NCBI GenBank assembly: GCA_944989445.1
Contig: CALYLW010000014.1
Span: 186,001-250,000, forward strand
Reading direction: 5' to 3'
From: Ampullaceana balthica
Taxonomy: Eukaryota; Mollusca; Gastropoda; Lymnaeidae
DNA length: 64,000 nt
The translations under genes and the position numbers were made by a program. Under the pieces are notes generated by a model. It was not told where the DNA came from, searched no databases, and saw nothing but the letters and a program-made list of their open reading frames with translations. Positions within the stretch are counted from its first letter, which is position 1. Each line of letters opens with the position of its first letter. Shown piece by piece: positions 55,063-64,000 of this stretch.

Positions 55063-56179
55063 ATGGAAACTAGAAGCCATAGTAAGGGTATAAACATGGA
55101 CGAGAAATTAGAGTCGTTTAAAAAAGAAGGGGGAAAACTTGCACTCAGGGGGGAGAAACTAGACGAATATGTGAGAGATCAATGGAAAGATTTTCAAACA
55201 CAAGAAAGAGTAAGGGAACAGAGAGACTATGACGAGAGACAGAGACAGAAAGACGAACAAAAAGTAAAGGAACAGAGAGAGTGTGACGAGAAACAGAGAC
55301 AGAAAGAAAGGGATCACGAATTGAAATTGGCAGAAATTAAAAGGAAAGACGTAACTGAACTGGACAGGACAAGCCACTCGAGAGAAAACAAAGACCTTCG
55401 ACAAATATTAAAGAATTTGCAAAAACTCGACGGGTCCCAAGAACTCGACGAATATGTGACGACATTCGAGCATGTAGTGACTCAGGCGAAAGTGCCAAAA
55501 TGTCAATGGCTGATAGAACTACAAGTAAGGCTAACGGTTGAGTTACAATCATTCTTAATGACGGAAGACGTTAGGACAAAACTGCATGATTATGACACTG
55601 TCAAGCGACTCCTATTACAACATGCAGGATTTAATGGGGAAGAAGTACAGGGAAGCGTGGAATAGTCTAGCACCGGAGAGTAACAATTTTAGATTATTTC
55701 ACTCATAATTGGTTAGAAGTTTAGACAATTGGGTGGCCAGTACAAAGACAGAGAGAACATTTGAGGGGTTGAGGGATTTATTATGTAGAAACAAGTTATT
55801 ATTGAATATGAATGAAGAGGCTGTTAAATGCATCCTAATGAATAATGCCCCCAAATGTGAGGACGTACTGACACAAATTGACCATATAAAGTCGGCAGGA
55901 CAAGGACAATTAAGTAGAAAAGTCAATACACAGCCACTGGTAGGGGGTGTGGCGGAACATAAGGATGAATATGGAGGCAAGTCTAGAAGTCGCTCGACGG
56001 AGGGCCGAGTAATGGGTACATGCTTTAACTGTGGTCAGCGGTGTCACATAATGGCCAACTGTCGACAGAAATGGGCCAAAAATAGGATGCCTGCAAATGC
56101 GAAAGGAAATCAGTATAAAAACTCAGACCAGAAATCTAGCTATGGAAATAAGTATCCATGGTACAGCCAGGATAGGTGA
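55063..56179 (+). pseudogene. gag polyprotein: coiled coil, SCAN-like capsid, CCHC zinc knuckle
   Basis: Structural protein of the element's particle. The N-terminal 110 residues from Met 55063 are highly charged (repeated EQRxxDExQRQK), a likely coiled coil. Next comes a capsid segment with LQKLDGSQELDEYVTTFEHV. After a frameshift near 55640 it continues YREAWNSLAPESNNFRLFHS, an in-frame stop, then LVRSLDNW and LLCRNKLLLNMNEEAVKCIL. The YR..w..l....F..f...L.....WL pattern resembles SCAN domains, known to derive from Gmr1-like capsids. The knuckle CFNCGQRCHIMANC (C-x2-C-x4-H-x4-C) is intact. One frameshift and one stop break the gene. Confidence 0.85.
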
Positions 56180-56279
56180 CTAAGCAAAGATTGCAAACAG
56201 GGCCGTACTATACAGTGGCAGGGGTATAAACCTAGAAAAGGGTGGCAGTCTCGCAATACGCAATGCGTGGGGAGTATGA

Positions 56280-56580
56280 ACGATATTTTTAGAAAGTCCA
56301 CGGGTAGGTTAAATGTCGAAAAATGTTTGTTGTTAGGGAAGGAAGCTTCTCTTCTTAGAGACACCGGCTGTACAATCGTAGGGTGCAGAAAGAGTTTAAT
56401 ACCAAAAAAAAATACATGACTGATCAGACCTTTACAGTTAAACTTATTGATGGACAATAAAAACGTTTGAAACTGCTATAGTAGACACTAATACCCCTTA
56501 TCTCTGCGGTAGATTTTTGTCCGCCCTTTTTGAAGATCCGGTAACAGATGTGATTGTAGGAAATGTTAGATCAGACGAGG
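56280..56580 (+). pseudogene. Aspartic protease remnant
   Basis: LLRDTGCTIVGC carries the retropepsin D-T-G at 56360-56368. An in-frame stop follows, then TPYLCGRF and DPVTDVIVGNV, the usual end of gypsy proteases. VVTRAQNKR at about 56608 marks the spacer before the next domain. The protease processes Gag-Pol in such elements; this copy is broken. Confidence 0.75.
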
Positions 56581-56639
56581 ACCCACCATTCCATCACGGT
56601 AACGTAGTTACCAGGGCCCAGAATAAACGAGATAAAGGG

Positions 56640-57897
56640 GGAGGACCACAAATGAAAACTGTGATTAGTACAATTCCAAAAATATTTGAACACATCAATT
56701 TAGCTGATGAGCAGGCAAAGGATGGTGGACTAAATAAACTATGGCAAAAAGCTAAAAGTCAGAGGGTGGAAAGCACCAAACAAGGAATAATAAAGTTTGA
56801 AATAAACAATAATATACTATACAGGATATTTATTTCTAAAATAGATAACAGTGTTGAAAAAAAATTGGTGATTCCAAAACCATACCAACAATTAGTCTTA
56901 GAAACGGCTCATACAACAGCATCGGCCGGACACATGTCAGTCAGAAGAACCAAATACAGAATTTTTTCTCAGTATTTCTGGCCACGTATGAGCCTAGATA
57001 TCAAAGAATTCATTAAGTCTTGCCCGATTTGCCAAAAAGCACGTCCACCGGGGAGCATAAAACCCATAGAGTTAGGTCAAATGGAAGTGATCGGAACACC
57101 ATTTCAGAAGGTTGCTATTGATATCGTAGGGCCATTACAATTAAGTGACAATAGGAATAGATATATCCTTACGTTGGTAGATATGGCTACTCGTTGGCCT
57201 GAAGCTATTGCGCTAAAAAATATAACAATACAAGACGTTTATGAGGCCCTATTAACAATATTCTCTAGAATGGGATTCCCTGAAGAGATCCTGTCAGATA
57301 ACGGGCCCCAGTTCTCCTCCGATATGTACAAACAGGTGTGTGAATTGTTTAACATAAAATCCAGTCACTCTTCTATTTACCACCCACAGTCAGATGGTGG
57401 AAAGATTAAATGGCACCCTAAAAAGCATGTTAAGAAAAGTAGCAGATGAGGAACCCAATAATTGGGATAGATTTTTACCGGCAATTTTGTTTGCATATCG
57501 GGAAGTTCCGAACGAGACAACGACAATGTCACCTTATGAACTCCTCTTCGGGCGAAAAAAGAGAGGACCAATGTCAATTTTAAGGAAAATACTGACAAAT
57601 GAAAATACGACAGAGGAAGATAAAACGACATATGAATATATAATAGACCTCAAAAACAGAATAAAATCAGGGTTATACAAAACAGAGGCAATCACGAAAG
57701 GAAAGGCAAATAAATATAAACAATATTATGACCAAAGGGCTAGAGAGAAAGATATACAAATTGGTGACAAAGTGCTCGTGTTGAAACCTAAAAAAGGAAA
57801 TAAACTCGCTCTGTATTCAGAAGGTCCATTCACCGTCACGATAAATTTATCGAAATTTAATGTAGAGATTGCGAAGGGACGTAAGCGTATAGTTTAG
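56640..57897 (+). pseudogene. Integrase (HHCC, rve core, C-terminal domain)
   Basis: The zinc-binding N-domain has His in AHTTASAGHMS and Cys in SCPICQKARP. The core has the first Asp in VAIDIVGPL, the second in LSDNGPQFSS and, after a frameshift near 57395, the Glu in MVERLNGTLKSMLRK, so the D,D(35)E set is complete but split. FAYREVPNETTTMSPYELLF and the QIGDKVLVLKPKK strand (SH3-like) follow. It sits directly after the protease and before RT, unlike standard gypsy elements. The linker to RT (57898-58100) holds stops. Confidence 0.92.
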
Positions 57898-58107
57898 TAC
57901 CTGGAGAACACAGATGCGAACTTATCGGCAGCAGAGAAAAATAAAAAGACAATTAATGGTGCCAGTGCCACAGTGATAACCGAAGAAGAAAGAGAAGATG
58001 TAAATAGTGAGGACATTAAGCAAATTCCGTTAATCAACGTCAAAGATAATTCATGCATTGACATTAATAAGGAACTAACGGAGACACAGAAAAGATAAGA
58101 TAGTGAT

Positions 58108-58730
58108 GTGGTGCAAGAGTACAAGGAAATTATTTCAGATATCCCAGGGAAAACATCGGCGGGTACGCACAAAATAGAATTATTAGACTCTAAGCCCATT
58201 AACTTAAAAACCTTATGCAATACCTATACATATGATACAAAGTCTAAAAGAGGAGATTGGTATGATGTTAGAACTAGGAATAATCGAGGAATCACAGTCA
58301 CCATATTGCTCTCCCTTAGTTTTAATTTTTAAAAAAAAAGATGGATCGATTCGGACTTGCGTGGATTATAGAAAGTTGAACGCAATTACAAAAAAAGTAG
58401 CAGAAGTTATACCTAACCAGGATAAACTTCTAGAACACATGAATAAAGCCAAATACTTTACGAAACTAGACTTAACAAAGGGATATTGGCAAATACCTCT
58501 TGAGGAGAAAAGCAAAGAATACACAGCTTTTCAAGGCCCGGACGGGGCATATCAATATAACTTTATGCCATTCGGATTGGCAACCGCACCGGCAACGTTC
58601 AATAAAATTGTTAAGAAATTATTCAAAGGAGTAAAAGAGGTAGTTACTTATTTTGACGATATGTGTATACACAGACGACTGGGAGTCGCATATACGAGTT
58701 ACTCGAGAGGTTTTAGAGATTGTTAAAAAG
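58108..58730 (+). pseudogene. Reverse transcriptase, gypsy type
   Basis: EYKEIISDIPGKTSAGTHKI leads, after a frameshift near 58215, to MLELGIIEESQSPYCSPLVL, then KKDGSIRTCVDYRKLNAI, YFTKLDLTKGYWQIPL, FNFMPFGLATAPATF-like sequence (YNFMPFGLATAPATF) and the catalytic VTYFDDMCIH. YFDD replaces the commoner YIDD/YVDD. Lineage-typical DYRKLN and LDL.kGYWQI blocks make the gypsy assignment firm. Confidence 0.93.
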
Positions 58731-58735
58731 GCAGG

Positions 58736-58795
58736 GTTCACCATTAAACCCAGGGTTCACCATTAAACACAGGGTTCACCATTAAACCATCTATA
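58736..58795 (+). repeat. 22-bp triplication interrupting the pol gene
   Basis: The unit AGGGTTCACCATTAAACCC occurs three times in tandem. The expected reading is GFTIKPSIELEIG; the two extra copies add 44 bases, shift the frame and introduce a stop. Confidence 0.9.
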
Positions 58796-59489
58796 GAGTT
58801 AGAAATAGGTAAAGAATCAATCGAATTTCTGGGACATAGAATTGGAGCAGGCATCTTAAAACCAGACATGAACAATATAAACAAAGTGTTGGAAATAGAA
58901 CGACCCAAAAATAAGAGACAAGTAAGGGGACTAGTTGGCCTAATAGCGTATTACAATAAATTTATACCTAATTTTTCAACGATAACAGCCCCATTGACGG
59001 ACCTTACAAAGAAAGGTAAACCTAATAATATATGTTGGACTATTGAATGCCAACAAGCATTGAATACAATCCAAAACTATTTAACAAATAACCCTATTTT
59101 GGTTCTGCCCGACATTAAGGAACCGTTTATAGTTCGTACAGATGCGTCAACGAAGGGATTGGGGGGCATGTTTGATGCAGAAGAGAGACAATATGCTCCA
59201 CCCGGTTAAATATATTAGTCGTTAACTTTTTGACAGAGAAACTAGATACTCAACAATAAAGAGGGAATGCTTGGCAATAATATGGGGAATTCAGAAATTA
59301 TCCTACTATTTAATGGGTGCAAGATTTACGCTCCAGTGTGATCACAAAGCGTTAAAATATTTGAATACGACTAAATTTGAAAATTCAAGAGTTTCCAGGT
59401 GGTCTTTGTTGATACAGGAATACAATTTCAACGTTGAATACATTAAAGGTGAAGATAACATTATTGCAGATTTTTTATCTCGGCAATAA
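58796..59489 (+). pseudogene. RT connection and RNase H
   Basis: Starts with IEFLGHRIGAGI, then KRQVRGLVGLIAYYNKFIPN and ALNTIQNYLTNNPILVLPDI. RNase H follows with VRTDASTKGLGGMF (first Asp), then a frameshift near 59205, STIKRECLAIIWGI (Glu) and FTLQCDHKALKYL (Asp), ending ADFLSRQ at 59489. Stop TAA follows. Confidence 0.92.
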
Positions 59490-59647
59490 GCAGATATGGC
59501 AGCTGATTGGTTGGGTATTACATCCAAATTCGGTCGAGTTACGGCGACCAGGGGATAGATAGGAGAATGGAGAGGAGATACGCAGGGGGGAGAATAGCAG
59601 TTCGCTAGTGAATATAATGAGAAAAAAATAAGGGGGCTACAAAGGCG

Positions 59648-60151
59648 ATGAGAAAGAGTACAACTAGGGACAAAAAGGGGAAAATTAAAGGTAAAATACT
59701 AGAAGAAAAACAAAATGAGAACCGCTACAGTGGTTTCACAGAAAAAAAAACTGACGTTGGCTCGACGGGCCATTGTTTTGATTTAAGGGACAAAGATTAT
59801 GACCACAGCACGGGAAACGTTTCTCGTGACAGAGCCTGCACGGAGTTACGCAGGGACATTGAGCTTGACAAAATGAGAACAGGACTGAGCAGAAATCAGA
59901 CCATGACCGACAAGGACGGGCAGGACAGGTTTATGATTCGGTCGAGTCACAGAGGCCCAAAAACAAGTAGAGTTGCTTGTTCATGGGGACTAATAATTTG
60001 GATGATAATGGGGGTCCTCGAGAAAACATTGATGCACGTGGGTAAAGAGGGCGGTTTCGCTGAGTTAGTAAGGGAGACAAAGTGGAAATTGAGAGGTCGT
60101 AGGTGTGGTGACAAAAGTGATCGGGAGATTTCAGAGGCGGAGGTATGGTGA
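59648..60151 (+). CDS. Open frame of 167 codons after RNase H, unknown
   Basis: The frame opens at 59648 behind a purine-rich stretch (59621-59640) that could be the polypurine tract. The product is basic and charged with one hydrophobic run (SWGLIIWMIMGVL). I recognise no domain. It could be chance, part of a 3' LTR, or an extra ORF of the element. The env-like position alone is not evidence of an envelope protein. Confidence 0.25.
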   Translation: MRKSTTRDKKGKIKGKILEEKQNENRYSGFTEKKTDVGSTGHCFDLRDKDYDHSTGNVSRDRACTELRRDIELDKMRTGLSRNQTMTDKDGQDRFMIRSSHRGPKTSRVACSWGLIIWMIMGVLEKTLMHVGKEGGFAELVRETKWKLRGRRCGDKSDREISEAEVW

Positions 60152-60159
60152 CAGGGTAG

Positions 60160-62500
60160 CTCTTAGAAGTAGTGACAGGGGTGACCGGGGTGATGATAGA
60201 GGTGCAATGGTTGTTGACACAGACAAACTACGATAGAACATCACGGTCCCACTGAGACTGGTAGGAGCATGACAGATCTGGTAATGTTGATCATAATTAC
60301 TGAGCAAAGTAACTAATAATTGAGTACCGGAGAAGGATAAATAGTAGGCGTTACCATAAATTTGGGGTAACCACAGGTACCAACCTTGTATTACTAATAA
60401 GGGCTGTTTTGTTGTTGGATCACCATTAAAATAATGGCTATGGTTTTTGGTGTATACATTTTTTTTCCTTGCTGGATATTTGATTGATGTAAATAAAGAG
60501 GAAAGATGTATTGTATTTTCGAGGATGATTATTTTTTTTTAATAACTATGAGGAGTAAGGAAAATGTTGTTTGGCTCGAAATTGGGGTCTGAGTTACCTC
60601 GGGCGATTATTAATATTATATGAACATGAGTGTAAGGCTTCATAGTGATTACGTACTAATTTAAATTAGTGCTTGGATTGGGTAATGATGGAGGTAATAA
60701 ATATGAGATGGTTGTATTGTCTTGCTGATGATGTTTTTTTAATGAGAATTTTTGGGCCCGGGTGACCTCAGGCCATTGTTTTTATAAGATGTAATTATGA
60801 TATGTTGTGATAATGATATTGTTCATGATTATGATTATTATGATGAATTATGTTAACTACGACTACTATATGCACATGATTGTTATATAATTGATTGTAA
60901 TGGGTTAAATACAATCAAGCTGAAATGTTTATAGTTTGGATAAGTAGTTATACCTATAACATTATCTCATGCTGGGGGTAATCCTGGAATAAATATCTTA
61001 AGGAATTTATATGAGGTACCAGTAGAGTCAGTTGTAAATAGAAAACAATCTAGCTTTAAGATAATAATGTACGAGTAGTCAAGAAGTAGGAAGTCAGACC
61101 TGTATGGCATGGGAGATAGGCTCCCTTTGGTATATAATTAACTACGTCCTGTGCGGCAGGAGTGATGGGCAGTTTTTGTAATCAATTAACCAAGTTCCTG
61201 TGTGGCAGGAGCGATGGGCTGTATTTATATACATAGCTTTAGAACTGTGCCTATGGAGGGATAAGAGAGCTCAATAACACAGGTGGGAAAGGTAATTAAG
61301 TGAGCAGTGATTGCTCCGTAATATGCTGTCGTTTTTTCCAAGATTTGTTCAAGGCATCAATCAAGCAGACGCCACGAGTTAATATAAAGGATTTAAAAAT
61401 GGTCAAATCCGTAATTTCTGATTTATAAAATTACTCTCAAAATGACTATTACGAGAAGACATAAAACTCAAGGGGAAAAAAAAGGAGGGGGTCAGATTTA
61501 TCCACTCTTTAGCTTTAAAAAAACAATGCCTTTAAACTCAAACTCAGCTTTTACCTGCAACTGATTATTTACACATTTGCTTGGTTTGGCCTTTGTGTTA
61601 AGTACAGAGAGGGGAATGTAAAAAAAATTAATAATAATATTAAAAAGAAATAAGTGGGACTTTTGGACATACAGCCTGTCAGTGAACAAGCCCTTAATTA
61701 ACTTGATATAAATATAATTTAAATTGATGATTTTGAGATTGATTTTAAAGGGAACGCAGTAATAGCCTTTCCCGCCAGTAAAATGAATACTATCAATATA
61801 AAATCAAAAATAAAAATCAGCTATGTTTAGGTAAGCGAGTCTATAAATGGATGAACATAAAATAATCTTCAAATACACATGATAGACGGTAAAACTTACT
61901 AAAAATGCATTTTGTAAATGGTCAAAAAAATGTTTATTACTCATCATTGTAAAACTATACATTTACAAAGCATAAACAAATAAAAAAACAAGCAACTTAG
62001 ACAATACTGTACCACAAAATGTAAGGAAAGCAACCTAAGAAAGTGTGTAGGAATTCAAGAATACACTTTGTACTAAAACTGTAAAGAGTGCAAGCAAATT
62101 TTCGTTGGCTTTAAATATACAAGTTCCTAACTTTTTAGAAGCCCCTACCTAAAAAAAGATAAAGCAGTTGAAAACTTTTGTATCTTGTGTTTTGTATTAA
62201 CCGGTTTTGAACACTTTGTAACAGTTTCTATTCTATGGACCGTTCTTTTGACAACCTTATACATTGACACTTACGACTACATGATTACAAAACAAATATT
62301 TTGGCAAAATTCTCTTTATTCCATTTTTTTGATAAATAGAATAAAAAATATTTAAAAGTTGAGAAAAAAATGGAGTAGAACTTAATATTAATATTGCTTC
62401 ACCTTATAAAATATTTCAAAAATAAATGTGATAGAATGTAAGAATGTTTAATTTTGAAAGAGTTTTTTCCCTTGGAAATCTTTTAAGCATTTAATTGGCA
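60160..62500. other. Repeat-poor DNA, no gene seen
   Basis: A roughly 64-bp duplication around 61127-61220 (CCTGTGCGGCAGGAGTGATG and CCTGTGTGGCAGGAGCGATG) is the only structure found. GTTAATATAAAGGATTTAAA at 61379 is the end of another CCCTTATAT-family fragment. Confidence 0.5.
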
Positions 62501-63184
62501 TGTCCATCTGTTATCTGAAAAAAAAATTAGTGTTCATAGATGCTCATGTACAGCTTAATGATACTCTCAATGTAATCATCTAACTGCCCTTATTGGCTTA
62601 CTGGACAACCTAACTACCATTTACAAAAAACAAATCACAATCAGTAGCTTCATCATCAGACTTCTCAGGAAAGAACACATTTTTTAGTTTTGGAGGAATT
62701 ATTTTCATGTGAGTTGGTCACAATTCAGGACATGTTTGGTTGGTTTTTTTCAAATAAAAAAAAAGGACAAGCATATTCACTCCCTCTTACAGTTAAATAA
62801 AGAAAACACTCAAAATCCTCTTTGGGGCTCTTTGAGACAGTTAATAATGCCCACCTTGCTAATACCAAAATTGTTGATTATTAACAACAATATCAATAAA
62901 AATAACTGCTCTTCTCACTTATGATAAAAAAATTATATATTTGCTGTTCAGCATTATAGGTTATCAATAATATTGTTGGCTGTTTTATTTCCAAAAATTA
63001 AGTGAACTGGTAATATTTGTTCCCCTCTAGTGACTGGAATTCCTAAGCATGAATGACACAGGAAAACCAAACTGCAAATTTTTCTTTTTCAGTCTTCAAA
63101 TCTTATTATATATATATTTATCAACCAGTCATCTTTTAAGTCTTTCTTTTATGTACTTGACAATCATTGGAAGAAAAGCATTTT

Positions 63185-63216
<32 letters not shown>

Positions 63217-64000
63217 TACAAGTGTTGAAAAATATTAATTGTAGCAAATTTGAGTAATTTGGACCAAAACTATTAAAATATATAAACAATTACGTTTAGA
63301 GATTTTGCTATTGGAAATTTTTTTATTGTTACAGTTCCAATATCAATAAGTGCAAGAGTCACCAAGCATATGTTTAGAAGCAGAAATAAATATACAGAGG
63401 AAATACTTTTATTAAATATTTTTAAAAGTTTACTTACAACAATATTTTTTTCTTTTTAAGCAACTGTGTAATAAATTACATGTCAAAATAAGAATTTTAA
63501 AAAAGCTAATTTCTCGAGTATGAGAAATTTTTTTTAAAAATCAACTTTGTTTCCAATTCTACTGAACGAACATTAAAATAATCGATGAGGCAAAGCACAT
63601 TCACAACAAGTAGGCTAAATTACTAATTTACAACACTTAACATAGAATCATGAGAAAGTCTGTATTTTATCAAATACATATATGGAGAGTTCAAGAGAGA
63701 AGAAGAGTATGCCTTTATACTTATAGGATATCAAACATTATAATATTAACAGATAGCTTATGTTCTTGGTTGCAATGACTAGCTGTGTCACTTTTCTATA
63801 AAATCTTAGTCTAATTGATTTAAAATTATTTTAGAGAATTTAAATAATTATTCTATTCCAAGAAATTATACAAGCTTGTTATCATTTCCTTAACAGTACA
63901 TCTAGTAATCATCAGGAAAGGTAGAATAAGGTTTTGTACACATTATTTACATTCCTCCAAAAACATACAAAATAAGGAATGATTATGTAAAAAAAATATA
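62501..64000. other. AT-rich DNA with a TA/CA microsatellite
   Basis: TA repeats at 63185-63205 pass into ACACACACA. A pyrimidine-rich AG on the minus strand near 62520 looks like a splice acceptor, but the following frame closes after a few codons. No gene is called. Confidence 0.5.

Larger units (their letters stand above)
53868..59640 (+). mobile_element. Ty3/gypsy-type LTR retrotransposon with integrase before RT (Gmr1-like order)
   Basis: Order read from the sequence: LTR-like 5' region, primer binding site (54350), leader with tandem repeats, gag with SCAN-like capsid and CCHC knuckle (55063-56179), protease DTG (56360), integrase (56640-57897), RT (58108-58730), RNase H (58740-59489). 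Conventional Ty3/gypsy elements have integrase last. Integrase before RT is described for the Gmr1 group. RT and RNase H are clearly gypsy-like rather than copia-like. Frameshifts and stops occur in every gene. No 3' LTR matching the 5' region was found before 64000, so the 3' limit is approximate. Confidence 0.85.

Noticed and set aside
55159..55404. Minus-strand hydrophobic frame
   Set aside because: It is the antisense of the charged gag coiled coil, which produces an artificial Phe/Leu-rich reading.
59648..60151. Envelope gene of the LTR element
   Set aside because: The position fits, but there is no signal peptide, no cleavage site and no cysteine pattern; only one hydrophobic run.
62490..62530. 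Terminal exon of another minus-strand gene
   Set aside because: A TTTTTTTTCAG acceptor is visible, but the frames after it close within a few codons and no conserved peptide supports an exon.

Overview
The window reads as nuclear DNA of an invertebrate animal, most likely a mollusc and probably a gastropod. It is strongly AT-rich, and its only clear host gene is split by GT-AG introns of 0.16 to 8.7 kb. Most of the rest is mobile DNA: hAT, pogo/Tigger-like, Helitron, Penelope-like, CR1/L2/Jockey-type LINE, two tRNA-derived SINE families and a Ty3/gypsy LTR element. The taxon is an inference from gene similarity and element mix, not something the sequence proves.

Host gene (minus strand, about 39.0 to 12.9 kb). 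Twelve coding exons join in frame into a gamma-type regulatory subunit of mitochondrial NAD-dependent isocitrate dehydrogenase (IDH3G-like, about 400 residues). The start codon and a good Kozak context lie at 39008. All joins were checked by codon phase. Only the 3' end is ambiguous: either a stop at 12911 or a donor at 12936 leading to an unseen last exon. The introns hold many elements. Intron 1 has a pogo-like element, a SINE and a hAT with a long transposase ORF. Intron 3 has a non-autonomous hAT. Intron 6 has a pogo-like element carrying a hAT. Intron 7 has another pogo-like element, a triplicated repeat and a Helitron. Intron 11 has a short Helitron.

Left flank (1 to 12.9 kb): small hAT elements with exact 8-bp target duplications, a LINE 3' end, a GC-rich block I cannot identify, then AT-rich DNA that may include the 3' UTR.

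Right flank (39.3 to 53.6 kb): a tandem array of a roughly 480-640 bp repeat lies upstream of the gene. Next comes a deep nest. One LINE copy was entered by two hAT elements, each with an exact 8-bp target duplication. The second hAT was in turn entered by a SINE, a hAT MITE that itself carries another MITE, a TIR repeat, a Penelope-like element with inverted arms, LINE 3' ends and a further repeat copy. A 17-bp minisatellite and a truncated SINE follow.

Far right (53.9 to 60.2 kb): a decayed LTR retrotransposon whose domains run gag, protease, integrase, reverse transcriptase, RNase H. This is the Gmr1-type order, with integrase before RT, and its gag contains a SCAN-like capsid segment. It is the most notable item in the window. 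From 60.2 kb to the end I see no convincing gene.
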